Of a DNA stretch of 64,000 nucleotides, positions 25,327-35,243 are shown in pieces. This DNA is from Nocardioides psychrotolerans (lineage in GTDB: Bacteria; Actinomycetota; Actinomycetes; Propionibacteriales; Nocardioidaceae), in the NCBI RefSeq assembly GCF_900113685.1, contig NZ_FOQG01000006.1, forward strand, positions 62,001 to 126,000, read 5' to 3'. Positions within the stretch are counted from its first letter, which is position 1, and each line of letters starts with the position of its first letter. The notes beneath the pieces were generated by a model. That model worked only from the letters and a program-made list of their open reading frames with translations, ran no database searches and was not told the origin of the DNA. Made by a program: the position numbers and the translations under genes.

Positions 25327-26750
25327 TCGGCCACACCCGGATCGGTCCGACCAGGGTCGACCGGCCGCTCCACCGGGTCCCGCCAGGGCCGCACGACGTC
25401 GCGCACCACGAGCGCCACGAGGTAGAGTTCGCAGGCCATCCGCACGATGATCGCGATCCAGTAGAACCCGGAGTCGCCGCCGCGCGAGGGCTCGAGGAAG
25501 CCGCCGAGATACCACCACACGCTCGCGAAGTAGAGGACCTCCCCGGCCTGCCAGATGAGCTGATCGCGCCAGCGCGGGCGGGCGAGGACGGCCAGCGGCA
25601 GCAGCCACAGGACGTACTGAGGTGAGTAGACCTTGTTGACCAGCAGGAAGCCGGCCACGACCAGGAAGCCGAGCTGCGCGAAGCGTGGGGTCTCCGGCGC
25701 GAGCAGGCCGAGCGCGAGCACGCCGGCGCACCAGAGCCCGAAGAAGAGCAGCGAGCCGTCGTTGATGGTGTCGGCCGACAGCGACAGGTCGCCGGCCTGG
25801 CTGATGACCAGCCAGATCGAGCCGAGGTCGGCACCTCGCTCGGAGTTGAAGGACCAGAAGACCTTCCACTCGGTCGGGCTCGCGACGTACGCCGGGGCGT
25901 TGGTCAGCACCCAGGCCACCACCGCGCTCCCGACGACGACGCCGAGGTCGCGCCAGCGGCGTTGCCGCGCGCAGATGACGAGCAGCCCCCCGAGCAGGAA
26001 CAGCGGGTAGAGCTTGGCGGCCGTCCCGAGCCCGATCAGCACCCCGGTCAGCAGGGGCCGGTCCTTCGCCCAGGCCCACAGCGCCCCGGCGACGAGCGCC
26101 ACGGCGAGCAGGTCCCAGTTGACCATCCCGGTCAGCGCCAGCGCCGGCGCCAGCGCGAACAGAGCGGCGTCCCACGGGCGCCGCGGGTTGACCTTGGTCA
26201 GCAGCGCCGCCGCGAGGATCGTCAGCAGCGCCAGGCCGAGTGCGTTGACCACGACGTAGAGCCTGGTCTCCTCGAGGATCTCCGGATCGGTCTGCAGCTC
26301 GCCGACGCTCATCTTGTAGCGCGGCTCGAGATCGGGCGATCCGTTGAGCCAGTGCGTGACCAGCGAGGTGCCCCAGGCCCAGTAGGAGATCCCGACGGGG
26401 TACTCCATGGACTCGTAGCGCGCCCGCACCTGCTCGTCGTCGGTGTAGGGGTAGGTCTCCTCGACGAAGCCGCGCAGCGTGTAGAGGTAAGGCAGGTCGG
26501 AGTAGCACATCGCGGAGTAGCGCGTGTCGCCCTCGATCCAGGTGCCTTCGACGCACGGCGCCTTCTGCACCAGGCCGAGAGCGAAGCCGAACGCCGCCAT
26601 CAGCACGACGACGCGCAGCGGTGTCCACCAGCGCGCCCGGCCCGCGTGCTCCCCGACCGGGCCACCCACGCTCTCGCTCAGCGCGGTGACGACCGGGTCG
26701 TCCTGGGTCGGGTGGACGTGACCGTCCTCGGGCGCCCCCGTGTCGGTCAC
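25287..26750 (-). CDS. Membrane glycosyltransferase (GT87-type, polyprenyl-phosphomannose dependent family)
   Basis: A 487-residue polytopic protein with about 10-12 membrane segments. After the first span the loop holds a pair of Cys (KAPCVEG, SAMCYSD) and acidic residues, as in GT-C enzymes; GTAAKLYPLFLLGG, LTNAPAY, NKVYSPQYVLWLLP are family-typical. Its place directly downstream of ponA matches the actinobacterial gene (Rv0051 position in Mycobacterium tuberculosis) often annotated as a mannosyltransferase. The acceptor is unknown. It starts 10 bp after the PBP stop and ends inside the convergent racemase-like gene. Confidence 0.82.
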   Translation of the reverse strand: MTDTGAPEDGHVHPTQDDPVVTALSESVGGPVGEHAGRARWWTPLRVVVLMAAFGFALGLVQKAPCVEGTWIEGDTRYSAMCYSDLPYLYTLRGFVEETYPYTDDEQVRARYESMEYPVGISYWAWGTSLVTHWLNGSPDLEPRYKMSVGELQTDPEILEETRLYVVVNALGLALLTILAAALLTKVNPRRPWDAALFALAPALALTGMVNWDLLAVALVAGALWAWAKDRPLLTGVLIGLGTAAKLYPLFLLGGLLVICARQRRWRDLGVVVGSAVVAWVLTNAPAYVASPTEWKVFWSFNSERGADLGSIWLVISQAGDLSLSADTINDGSLLFFGLWCAGVLALGLLAPETPRFAQLGFLVVAGFLLVNKVYSPQYVLWLLPLAVLARPRWRDQLIWQAGEVLYFASVWWYLGGFLEPSRGGDSGFYWIAIIVRMACELYLVALVVRDVVRPWRDPVERPVDPGRTDPGVADQDTTTRSNVVAV

Positions 26751-26760
26751 CGCTCGCGCG

Positions 26761-29058
26761 TCACGCGTCGTACGACGAGCGGTAGCCGCGCGAGGCGGCC
26801 GCCGACGGACTCGGCGGCGCGCTCGACGGGGGTGGCTCGCTGCTCGGCGGCGGCTCGGACGGGCTCGGCGTCTGGCAGCCCAGCACGCCGCACGACGGGG
26901 TCGGCGTCGGCGTGGGGGTCGGCGTCGGGGTCGGCGTCGGCGTGGGGGTCGGCGTCGGGCTGGCCGACTCGCTCGGGGTCTGGGTCGTCTCAGGCGGCTT
27001 CGGCGGCTGGCGCGTCGGGCTCGGCGCGGGCGGCGGGGTGACCACCGGGGTGTGGCCGTCCTCGGGGGCCTCGCCGTCGACGAAGACCGGCTCCGGGAAC
27101 TCCTCGACCTCCTCGCCCTCCATCGCTCGCTGCATCACCGAGAGCCAGGTGGAGGCGGGGAAGGCGGAGCCGAAGTAGGACGGCAGCCAGCCGTCGAGCT
27201 GGTCGTCGCCGTCGCCACGCACGTACATCACGGCGGTGGCCAGTTGCGGGGTGTAGCCGACGAACCACGCCGAGGACACGTCGTCGTCGGTGTTGGTGGC
27301 GGTGCCGGTCTTGCCCGCGGCGGGGAACTCCAGCTCACCGGCGGTGCGGCCGGTGCCGTCGGCGACGGTCTCCTGCAGCGCGTAGGAGACGTCGGCCGCG
27401 ATGTCCGGGTCCAGCACCTCCTCGGCCGTGGACTTGTAGTCGTAGACCGTCTCACCGGAGGCGTCGACGACCTTGTCGACCACGTGGACCTCCGAACGCT
27501 GCCCGCCGGCGGCGATCGTGGCGTAGGTGTTGGCCATGTTGATGGCGCTGACCCGGGCCTTGCCCAGCGTGATCAGGGTGTCCTCGGCGAGCATGTCGAC
27601 CGAGCGGGTGGGGATGCCGGGGAACTTCTTCGACGAGTCCTGGCCCGGGATGCCGAGCTTGCGGCCCATGTCGTAGATCTTCTGCGGACCGTCCTCCATG
27701 GCGTTGGACATGTCGACGAAGGCGGTGTTGATGGACTGTTCCATCGCAGAGATCGCGTCCACGGACGAGCCGTAGTTGTTGCCCGTGCCGGGACCCTCGT
27801 TCTGGACCTCGAGGCCGTCGGGGAACACGTAGGGCGAGTTGCCCTCGAAGGTGTCCTCCAACGAGTAGCCGTCACGGATCGCGGCCGCGAGGGTGACCGC
27901 CTTCATCGTCGAGCCGACCATGCCGCCGGCCTCGGCCCAGTTGATCTGGGAGTCCAGGTAGTCCTGGCCGCCGTAGAAGCCGCGCAGCGCACCCGTGCCG
28001 GGCTCGACCGAGGCCACCCCGATGTGGAGCTGCTTGTCCTTGAAGCCCTCGGGGCGCGCCTCGAAGACGCCCTCCTTGGCTGCATCCATGGCCTTCTGGG
28101 TGAACGTGGTCGTGATCCGCAGGCCCTGGCCGTCGATCTCCTCGTCGGTGAAGCCGAGACGGTTGAGCTCGTCGCGGACCAGCTTGAGCGCATGACCGCG
28201 CTGCCCGCCGTAGGTGCTCTCGGCGTCGACGACGGGGAACTTCGGGAGGTTCTCACGGGCCTTCTCGGCCTCGTCGGCGTCGATCATGTCGAGCTCGGCC
28301 ATGCCGTCGAGCACGAACTGGTAGCGGCCCTTGAGCGCGGTCTTCGCGTCCTTGCCGTTGGCCGGGTCGAAGCTCGTCGGGTTGTTGAGCACGCTGGCCA
28401 GGACGGCCGACTGCTGGAGGCTGAGGTCCTTGGCGGGCTTCTTGAAGTAGGCCTGGGCCGCGGCCTGCACACCGTAGGCACCCCGGCCGAAGTAGATGGT
28501 GTTGAGGTAGCCCTCGAGGATCTCGGACTTGGTCTGCTGGCGCTGGAGCTTGAGCGAGAGGATCGCCTCCTTGACCTTGCGGGTCAGGGAGCGCTCCTGG
28601 GTGAGGTAGAGGATCTTGACGTACTGCTGGGTGATCGTCGAGGCACCCTGGGTGCTGTTGCCCTGGGCGTTGCTGAACGCCGCACGCAGGATGCCCTTCG
28701 GGTCGATGCCGCTGTCGGTCCAGAAGGTGCGGTTCTCGGCGGCGACGACCGCGTCCTTGAGGGTCTGCGGCATCTCGTCGAGGCCGATCGAGTCACGGTC
28801 CTGGATCGCGAAGCGGCCGAGCTCGTCCTCGCCGTTGTTGTAGTAGATGAACGACGTCTCGGTCCTGAAGTCGGCGTTGGGGTTGGGGACCTCGATGGTG
28901 TTGTAGAGCACGGCGAAGGCGCCGACCCCCATCAGGGAGAGGACCAGCGAGACGATCGCGGTCCACTTCGCGGCCTTCTTGCTCCGCGACTTCCAGGTCT
29001 TGGGCTCCTTCGGGGCCCGCTTCACAGCGGGTCCGTCGGCCCTGCGCTTGCCATTCAA
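26761..29058 (-). CDS. ponA: Class A penicillin-binding protein (transglycosylase/transpeptidase)
   Basis: A bifunctional peptidoglycan synthase of about 765 residues. A basic cytoplasmic tail is followed by one membrane span (IVSLVLSLMGVGAFAVLY), the GT51 domain (VVAAENRTFWTDSGID, GASTITQQYVK, EGYLNTIYFGRGAYG), then the transpeptidase domain with Ser383-x-x-Lys386 (STMK), SIN and KTGTA. The C-terminal 90 residues are Pro-rich, including a (PT)n run. The start is uncertain: the frame is open to 29127; I choose TTG at 29056-29058 (GGGAG 10 bases upstream). It is divergent from the PadR gene and followed by a membrane glycosyltransferase, a conserved actinobacterial arrangement. Confidence 0.93.
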   Translation of the reverse strand: MNGKRRADGPAVKRAPKEPKTWKSRSKKAAKWTAIVSLVLSLMGVGAFAVLYNTIEVPNPNADFRTETSFIYYNNGEDELGRFAIQDRDSIGLDEMPQTLKDAVVAAENRTFWTDSGIDPKGILRAAFSNAQGNSTQGASTITQQYVKILYLTQERSLTRKVKEAILSLKLQRQQTKSEILEGYLNTIYFGRGAYGVQAAAQAYFKKPAKDLSLQQSAVLASVLNNPTSFDPANGKDAKTALKGRYQFVLDGMAELDMIDADEAEKARENLPKFPVVDAESTYGGQRGHALKLVRDELNRLGFTDEEIDGQGLRITTTFTQKAMDAAKEGVFEARPEGFKDKQLHIGVASVEPGTGALRGFYGGQDYLDSQINWAEAGGMVGSTMKAVTLAAAIRDGYSLEDTFEGNSPYVFPDGLEVQNEGPGTGNNYGSSVDAISAMEQSINTAFVDMSNAMEDGPQKIYDMGRKLGIPGQDSSKKFPGIPTRSVDMLAEDTLITLGKARVSAINMANTYATIAAGGQRSEVHVVDKVVDASGETVYDYKSTAEEVLDPDIAADVSYALQETVADGTGRTAGELEFPAAGKTGTATNTDDDVSSAWFVGYTPQLATAVMYVRGDGDDQLDGWLPSYFGSAFPASTWLSVMQRAMEGEEVEEFPEPVFVDGEAPEDGHTPVVTPPPAPSPTRQPPKPPETTQTPSESASPTPTPTPTPTPTPTPTPTPTPSCGVLGCQTPSPSEPPPSSEPPPSSAPPSPSAAASRGYRSSYDA
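26890..26962. repeat. GTCGGC-type short tandem repeats encoding a Pro-Thr tract
   Basis: About 70 bases of near-repeats of gtcggcgtcgg/ggggtcggcg in the 3' end of ponA. On the coding strand they give alternating Pro-Thr residues, a flexible extracellular tail. The period makes it a likely site of length variation between strains. Confidence 0.75.
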
Positions 29059-29183
29059 GATCTCGGTGCTCCCAGCAAATCGGCGTGCGGCTGACGACGC
29101 CTTAGCGTACGCACCCCTCGCACGCACTCCCAGATGCCGGACGTGACGCGCGCGATAGGTCCAGAATTCCTAGTTGCTGGATA

Positions 29184-29205
29184 TATCGCTACGATAGGTT
29201 GCATG
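29184..29205 (+). promoter_or_regulatory. Leaderless promoter and palindromic operator candidate of the PadR gene
   Basis: A -10 element tacgat (29190-29195) ends 7 bases before the ATG at 29203, so transcription should begin at or next to the start codon. The -10 lies inside a palindrome TATCG-cta-CGATA (29184-29196). A bound repressor there would block the promoter, consistent with autoregulation by PadR. Confidence 0.5.
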
Positions 29206-29796
29206 GCACGTCGTGGAGAGACCATCGAGCTGGCAGTCCTCGGACTGCTGCACGAGGGACCGATGCACGGCTACGAGCTGCGCAAGCGGCTCAACCTGAT
29301 GCTCGGGTGGAGCCGGGTGCTGAGCTACGGCTCGCTCTACCCCGCGCTGAAGAAGATGCTCCGCGGTGCCCTCATCGAGGAGGTCACCACCCTGCCGACC
29401 CCCGGCGTCCCGGTCACCCGGCGGCCCCGGATCGTCTACCAGGTCACCGAGCTCGGCACCGCCGAGTTCACCCGACTGATGTCCGAGGTGGGTCCCACGG
29501 CGTGGGAGGACGACAACTTCGACATCCGCTTCGCGTTCTTCGGCAGCACCGACATGGAGATCCGGCTCCGGGTGCTCGAGGGTCGCCGCACGCGCCTGCA
29601 GGAGCGGCTCGACCGCGTGCAGTCGCAGCTGTCGATGACCCAGGCCGAGGTCGACCGCTACGCCGCCGAGCTCCAGCGCCACGGCGTCGAGTCGGTCGAG
29701 CGCGAGGTGCGCTGGCTCTCGGACCTGATCAACGCCGAGCGCAACCCCGAGCAGGTGGCCCTCCGACCGCCCACCGAGCAACCCCAGCAGCAGTAA
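29203..29796 (+). CDS. PadR family transcriptional regulator
   Basis: A 197-residue PadR regulator. The winged helix is at about 1-90: GETIELAVLGLLHEGPMHGYELRKRL, SYGSLYPALKKMLRGALI and a wing with RPRIVYQVTELG. A C-terminal helical part (about 110-180), with a coiled-coil-like segment RRTRLQERLDRVQSQL, would mediate dimerisation. The gene is immediately upstream of ino1 (69 bp), as in mycobacteria (Rv0047c-Rv0046c positions). The ATG at 29203 is chosen from homology and the promoter 7 bases upstream; there is no Shine-Dalgarno. The effector is unknown. Confidence 0.9.
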   Translation: MARRGETIELAVLGLLHEGPMHGYELRKRLNLMLGWSRVLSYGSLYPALKKMLRGALIEEVTTLPTPGVPVTRRPRIVYQVTELGTAEFTRLMSEVGPTAWEDDNFDIRFAFFGSTDMEIRLRVLEGRRTRLQERLDRVQSQLSMTQAEVDRYAAELQRHGVESVEREVRWLSDLINAERNPEQVALRPPTEQPQQQ

Positions 29797-29865
29797 GCGC
29801 AGCAGCACCGTCTCGCAGCAGCACCAGCACGGCCTCCAGAGAAGTCACCAGGAAGGAAACCCCTC

Positions 29866-30939
29866 ATGGGTTCGGTACGAGTAGCAATCGTGGGAGTGGG
29901 CAACTGCGCCACTTCCCTGATCCAAGGCGTCGAGTATTACCGCAACGCCGACCCCGACGGGACCGTCCCCGGTCTGATGCACGTCATGTTCGGCGAATAC
30001 CACGTCAAGGACGTGGAGTTCGTCGCTGCGTTCGACGTCGACGCCAAGAAGGTCGGGTTCGACCTCTCCGAGGCCACGCAGGCCTCCGAGAACAACACGA
30101 TCAAGATCGCCGACGTGCCCCCGCTCGGCATCACCGTGCTGAAGGGCCCGACCCTCGACGGCCTCGGCAAGTACTATCGCGAGACCATCGAGGAGTCCGA
30201 CGCCGACGCCGTCGACGTCGTCTCGGTGCTCAAGGAGTCCGGCGCCGACGTGATGGTGTCCTACCTCCCGGTGGGCTCCGAGAAGGCCGACAAGTTCTAC
30301 GCGCAGTGCGCGATCGACGCCGGCGTCGCGTTCGTCAACGCGCTGCCCGTCTTCATCGCCTCCGACCCCGTGTGGGCCAAGAAGTTCGAGGACGCCGGCG
30401 TCCCGATCATCGGCGACGACATCAAGTCCCAGGTCGGCGCGACCATCACGCACCGCGTGATGGCCAAGCTGTTCGAGGACCGCGGCGTGGTGCTGGACCG
30501 CACCTACCAGCTCAACGTCGGCGGCAACATGGACTTCAAGAACATGCTCGAGCGCGACCGCCTGGAGTCCAAGAAGATCTCCAAGACCCAGGCCGTAACG
30601 TCCAACATCTCCCACGACCTCGGTGCCCGCAACGTGCACATCGGCCCCTCGGACTACGTCCAGTGGCTCGACGACCGCAAGTGGGCCTACGTGCGCCTCG
30701 AGGGTCGCGCGTTCGGTGACGTCCCGCTCAACCTCGAGTACAAGCTCGAGGTCTGGGACTCGCCCAACTCCGCCGGCATCATCATCGACGCCATCCGGGC
30801 CGCCAAGATCGCCAAGGACCGTGGCATCGGTGGCCCGATCATCTCCGCGTCGTCCTACCTGATGAAGTCGCCGCCGGTGCAGCTTCCCGATGACGAGGGT
30901 CGCCGTCGCGTCGAGGCCTTCATCAAGGGCGAGGAGTGA
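29866..30939 (+). CDS. ino1: Inositol-3-phosphate synthase
   Basis: A 357-residue myo-inositol-1(3)-phosphate synthase of the short actinobacterial type. It converts glucose 6-phosphate to inositol 3-phosphate with NAD as internal redox cofactor, feeding phosphatidylinositol and mycothiol synthesis. The Rossmann start is [53 protein letters not shown] and [16 protein letters not shown] are family blocks with the active-site lysines. AGGAAGGA 8 bases before the ATG supports the start. It sits between PadR and a strong terminator. Confidence 0.96.
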   Translation: MGSVRVAIVGVGNCATSLIQGVEYYRNADPDGTVPGLMHVMFGEYHVKDVEFVAAFDVDAKKVGFDLSEATQASENNTIKIADVPPLGITVLKGPTLDGLGKYYRETIEESDADAVDVVSVLKESGADVMVSYLPVGSEKADKFYAQCAIDAGVAFVNALPVFIASDPVWAKKFEDAGVPIIGDDIKSQVGATITHRVMAKLFEDRGVVLDRTYQLNVGGNMDFKNMLERDRLESKKISKTQAVTSNISHDLGARNVHIGPSDYVQWLDDRKWAYVRLEGRAFGDVPLNLEYKLEVWDSPNSAGIIIDAIRAAKIAKDRGIGGPIISASSYLMKSPPVQLPDDEGRRRVEAFIKGEE

Positions 30940-30970
30940 GCAGCGCCCTCCGCTGAGCCCAGCACGACCA

Positions 30971-31005
30971 CGAAGCCCCGCCCGGCCACACCTGGCGGGG
31001 TTTCG
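30971..31005 (+). terminator. Rho-independent terminator of ino1
   Basis: Stem cgaagccccgcc / ggcggggtttcg (12 bp with one G-U) around an 11-base loop, ending in ttt. It starts 32 bases after the ino1 stop. Confidence 0.85.
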
Positions 31006-31106
31006 TCGTCTCGGCGCGGTGGGCGAGGACCCCCGTAACTCACCTGAGCCCGACGTCGTTGTGCCACCGTCCGCGCCCGGTCCGGGCGCCATCTCGGAGG
31101 CCTCGC

Positions 31107-34100
31107 ATGCATCCCATCACCCCAACCCGCCGGTCACGGCGGGCCACGGCCCTCATCGCCACCGGCGCCGTCGCCCTCGCAGGGCTTGCCGCCCTCGCGG
31201 GGACCGCTGCTGCCGTCGCGCCGGCCAGTGTCGGTCCCGCCCTCGGCGCCCCCTCGGGCGCCATCGCCGCCCCCCCGGGCGAGGGGACGCTCGGCACGGT
31301 GCGGGTCGAGAACTCGTTCGTGTCCTCCGTCGGCTGGGTCAAGCCCGGTGAGACCTACCCCTCGCGCGTCGTCCTGACCAACACCGGCACCGCGCCCGTG
31401 CTGAACGCCGCCGTCACCGTGGCCTCCCCGCGAGGCACCACGATCGTCGGTGCCCGTCCGCCCGCAGGCTCCACCGCGAGCGTGCCCGGCGGTGGCACCG
31501 ACAGCCTCACCTGGACGGTGCCGACGATCCCGGCCGGCACGGCGAACGCCCCGTCGGTGCTCACCCTCGTGCTGGAGCACACGGCCGACACCTTGGCGCA
31601 GGAGCCCACCCTGGTGTGGCGCGATCTGTCGAGCAGGGCCACGTTGACCACCGGCACCTCCTCATCGTCCGTGTCGGCCACCAGCCACGGACCCAAGGTC
31701 ATCCCACCCAACGAGATCTACGAGACGGCGCGCTACGGCGACCGCCCCTTCCCCGTGGTCCCGGTGCAGTACACCGACCGTGCCTACCAGGCCGACAACA
31801 GCGGCGAGGAGCTGGAGAAGGTCATCAACGACCCCGCCTACCCGGGATCGACCTTCAACCTCTTCCAGGAGATGTCGCTGGGTCAGCTCTTCCCCGAGGG
31901 GACCGTGCCCTCGGCCGGCAAGGCCACCGCGGACTTCCCCGCCGGGATCTCCGAGGAGTTCACCGGCGTCGAGGCAGGCCAGACCTGCACGGGTGGCGTC
32001 ACCTTCGCCGACTCGCCCGCACCGGCCGAGGGCACCCCCCTCTATCCCGAGCGGATCACCGAGGGCGTCTACAACCTGCCGGGCAACACCGAGTACTACG
32101 GCGCGGACGCCAACGGCTCGGCCCTCGTCGGCGCACTGGCGGGCGTCGGCTCCTTGCAGAACATCGACTCCGGTTGCGGGTCGGCCGGCAAGCTCGTCTA
32201 CGACGCTGCCGTGATCGCGGACCCCGAGATCGACTACTCCGACTACGACACCGACAAGGACGGCGTCGTCGACTTCTTCATGGCCGTCTTCGCCGGTTGT
32301 GGCGGCAACGGCGCCTCGCAGCTCAGCGTCGCCGGCTGCGAATACACCGACCGGCCCTACGACAACGTCTGGCCGCACTCCTCGTCGCTGGAGTTCTACT
32401 ACACCGACCCGACCACCGGGCTCACGGGCTACACCACCGACGACCAGCTCAAGGACCTCGAGGGTCGCCGGCTCTGGTACACCGACACCACCCGCACGGA
32501 CATGACCACGACCGACAAGGGCGACGCCCTCAAGGTCTTCGTGCGCGTGGGTCCCTACAACGTCAACCCCGAGACCGCGATCGACGCTGCCAGCGTCATC
32601 AGCCACGAGTACGGCCACTCGCTCGGACTGCCCGACTTCTACTCCACGGGCAGCCGGGAGACCTACGGCGACTGGAACCTCATGGCGACCGACAAGTCGC
32701 AGAACATGGACGCCTTCTCGCGCCAGGAGCTCGGCTGGGTCGTGCCGCAGGTGCTGGACTCGTCGAGGGCCGTGACGGGGTGGAAGGACAGCAAGCAGGA
32801 CACCGACTCGATCACCTGGACCACCGCGGACGGCACGCCCTACACGCTCACCGAGGGCGCGGACGGCCGTGTGCAGAACTCCCAGATGTACGTCGCGAAG
32901 CTGCCCGGGCGCCAGCTGCTGGATGCCAAGGTCTTCGACTCCGGCGACAAGGCCTCCAAGACGCACGCGTGGTGGTCGGGCTCGGGCAACGACTTCGGCT
33001 GCGCTCCCGCGGCGGGACGCAACCTCGACGTCGCGCTGCCCCAGCTGGCCGCGCTGCCCACCGGCAGCACGGTCACGCTGAGCCTGAAGTCCTGGTGGGA
33101 CATCGAGTGGGACTACGACTACGGCTACGTCCTCACCACGGTCGACGGTGGGAAGAACTACACCTCCAACGCCTCGGAGAAGGGCTACACCACGTCCAAC
33201 ACCGACCCGCTGGCCGGCAACCCCAACCAGAACACCTGCCAGGCGGCGTACGACAACGGCCTGACGGGGACCAGCGGCAGCTACCAGGCCGGCTCGGAGG
33301 CCGTCGACCGCAAGGCCGGCAACACCCCTGACGCGGTCTTCCTCGCGGACGAGTACGACATCAGCGAGCTCGCCGGCAAGAAGGACGGGGCGCTGCGCTT
33401 CTCCTACGCCACGGACCCCGGTCTCGCCCGCCCGGGATGGTTCATCGACGACCTCAAGATCACGGTCACCGAGCCGGGGAAGCCGGCCTACGACGTGCTG
33501 GTCACCGACCTGGAGGCCGACGGCGACCCCGGTGACCCCCGGTTCTACAACGGCGGCTGCAAGGAGGACCTGACCACGGCGCAGCGCTGCACCCTGGGCT
33601 GGAAGTACCTCCGGGCCGGTGCTGCCTCCGAGCAGGACCATGCCTACTACCTCGAGATGCGTGACCGGTCCGGCTTCGACTTCGACGGCCTGGGACAGGC
33701 CGACCGGGGTGCCCCCGCCTTCGAGGCCGGCCTCTCGCTGGTCTACACCGACGAGGCGCACGGCTACGGCAACGCCGGCACCGACGACCCGCCGGCGCAG
33801 TCACCGCTCGACTCGGTCCCCCAGCCCGGCAGCAGCACGCCGAACCTGAACGACGCGGCCTTCAAGGCCGGGGGTGCGCGCTCGACGTTCAGCGACGCCA
33901 AGACCAAGCCGCACGTGGACAACTACGAGGACCCGTCGACGACGTCGGGCAACTGGGAGTTCGCCTACGACTGCCTGGGACTCAAGGTCGACCGCATGGC
34001 TGGGGACGACGCGGCCGCGGTCGGCAACCTGACCGGCGACGTCACCTTCACCATGGGATCGGGCTGCGGCGAGTTCAACTACGGCTACGTCGCCGACCCC

Positions 34101-35033
34101 CCGTCCCCGCCCAACACGGCACCCACGGCCAGGGCCACCGCCACCCCCGCCACCGTCGCCGCAGGCGAGCAGGTGACGCTCTCCGCGCTCGGGTCCACGG
34201 ACGCCGAGACGCCCGACGCGCTGGACTTCAGCTGGGACCTCGGCAACGGCGGCACCGACAAGGACGCCGTCGGTCGCGTCGTCCGCGCCACCTACACCGG
34301 CCCGGGCACCAAGACCGCGAGGGTCACCGTCACCGACCCCCAGGGACTGACCTCGACCGCCACGGTCGCCATCACCGTCACACCGGACGCTCCGGGCAAC
34401 CAGGCGCCCGACGCCCGGATGCAGATCAACCCGAAGCAGTCCTACGTCTCCACCCGGATGACCTTGTCGGGCCTGGCATCGAGCGACGCCGAGACGTCGA
34501 GCGAGGACCTCTCCTACGCCTGGGACTTCGGTGACGGTGGTGTCAACGTGGACGCCACGAGCGCCACGGTGCGCACCACGTTCACGAGGGCCGGCTACCG
34601 CACGGTCCGCCTCACCGTCACCGACGCGGCCGGTCGCTCCGACACGGCCACGCAGCGGGTGCTGGTCCGCCGGGCCACCGGCTGCTGGTCGCGATCCGTC
34701 GAGCACTCGGGCAGCTGGCGCAGGGTCTCCACGCCCCGGGCCTCCCAGGGTGACTACTGCGACAATCTGGGCAAGGGCAAGGGACCCGACGTCCTGCGCA
34801 CCACCTTCCGGGGACCGCAGGTCGACGTGTTCCACGGCCGGGCCGCCGGTGGCGGCAGCGCGATCGTCTACATCGACGGCAAGCGTCGGGGGACGGTCAG
34901 CTTCGCCGGCTCCGGCAGCCGACCCGTCCTGCGTCACCACGAGGTCTTCCGAGGCCTGGGCGAGGGCAGCCACACGCTGCGCCTGGTCGCCACCGGTCGC
35001 GCGTGGATGGAGGGCTTCATCACCATCCGCTGA
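31107..35033 (+). CDS. Secreted M6-family metallopeptidase (immune inhibitor A-like) with two PKD domains
   Basis: A 1308-residue exported protease. A signal peptide (basic TRRSRR, then a long Ala-rich core) precedes an N-terminal beta domain (about 55-190, SFVSSVGWVKPGETYPSRV). The M6 catalytic region has the zinc motif HEYGHSLGLPD (H500, E501, H504, D510) and a calcium-type loop DTDKDGVVD (381-389). Then come beta-rich immune-inhibitor-A-type regions (about 590-990), two PKD domains (about 1002-1090 and 1098-1190) and a C-terminal beta domain with two Cys (from GCWSRSV). GGAGG 7 bases before the ATG supports the start. A paralogue follows directly. It would degrade extracellular proteins; the targets are unknown. 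Confidence 0.88.
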   Translation: MHPITPTRRSRRATALIATGAVALAGLAALAGTAAAVAPASVGPALGAPSGAIAAPPGEGTLGTVRVENSFVSSVGWVKPGETYPSRVVLTNTGTAPVLNAAVTVASPRGTTIVGARPPAGSTASVPGGGTDSLTWTVPTIPAGTANAPSVLTLVLEHTADTLAQEPTLVWRDLSSRATLTTGTSSSSVSATSHGPKVIPPNEIYETARYGDRPFPVVPVQYTDRAYQADNSGEELEKVINDPAYPGSTFNLFQEMSLGQLFPEGTVPSAGKATADFPAGISEEFTGVEAGQTCTGGVTFADSPAPAEGTPLYPERITEGVYNLPGNTEYYGADANGSALVGALAGVGSLQNIDSGCGSAGKLVYDAAVIADPEIDYSDYDTDKDGVVDFFMAVFAGCGGNGASQLSVAGCEYTDRPYDNVWPHSSSLEFYYTDPTTGLTGYTTDDQLKDLEGRRLWYTDTTRTDMTTTDKGDALKVFVRVGPYNVNPETAIDAASVISHEYGHSLGLPDFYSTGSRETYGDWNLMATDKSQNMDAFSRQELGWVVPQVLDSSRAVTGWKDSKQDTDSITWTTADGTPYTLTEGADGRVQNSQMYVAKLPGRQLLDAKVFDSGDKASKTHAWWSGSGNDFGCAPAAGRNLDVALPQLAALPTGSTVTLSLKSWWDIEWDYDYGYVLTTVDGGKNYTSNASEKGYTTSNTDPLAGNPNQNTCQAAYDNGLTGTSGSYQAGSEAVDRKAGNTPDAVFLADEYDISELAGKKDGALRFSYATDPGLARPGWFIDDLKITVTEPGKPAYDVLVTDLEADGDPGDPRFYNGGCKEDLTTAQRCTLGWKYLRAGAASEQDHAYYLEMRDRSGFDFDGLGQADRGAPAFEAGLSLVYTDEAHGYGNAGTDDPPAQSPLDSVPQPGSSTPNLNDAAFKAGGARSTFSDAKTKPHVDNYEDPSTTSGNWEFAYDCLGLKVDRMAGDDAAAVGNLTGDVTFTMGSGCGEFNYGYVADPPSPPNTAPTARATATPATVAAGEQVTLSALGSTDAETPDALDFSWDLGNGGTDKDAVGRVVRATYTGPGTKTARVTVTDPQGLTSTATVAITVTPDAPGNQAPDARMQINPKQSYVSTRMTLSGLASSDAETSSEDLSYAWDFGDGGVNVDATSATVRTTFTRAGYRTVRLTVTDAAGRSDTATQRVLVRRATGCWSRSVEHSGSWRRVSTPRASQGDYCDNLGKGKGPDVLRTTFRGPQVDVFHGRAAGGGSAIVYIDGKRRGTVSFAGSGSRPVLRHHEVFRGLGEGSHTLRLVATGRAWMEGFITIR

Positions 35034-35243
35034 CGCCTGACGGCCTGCGCCTGACCCGGACCCGCTCGAGATCCTCGGGCGGGTCCGGCATGTCCGGCCG
35101 CCGTACGACGTCCGGGTGCGGCCTCCCCCAGACGGGGGATCTGTCGCCAACCACACCAAAGGCCGGACGTAACCCCGTCCGACACCGCATCGTTGGGTCC
35201 CCGACCGCCGCGCCACCGCGCGGCGCACGACCCAAGGACCACC

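Noticed and set aside
26890..26962. Possible CRISPR-like or minisatellite array
   Set aside because: The repeats are short, without spacers, and lie in frame in ponA encoding a Pro-Thr tail.
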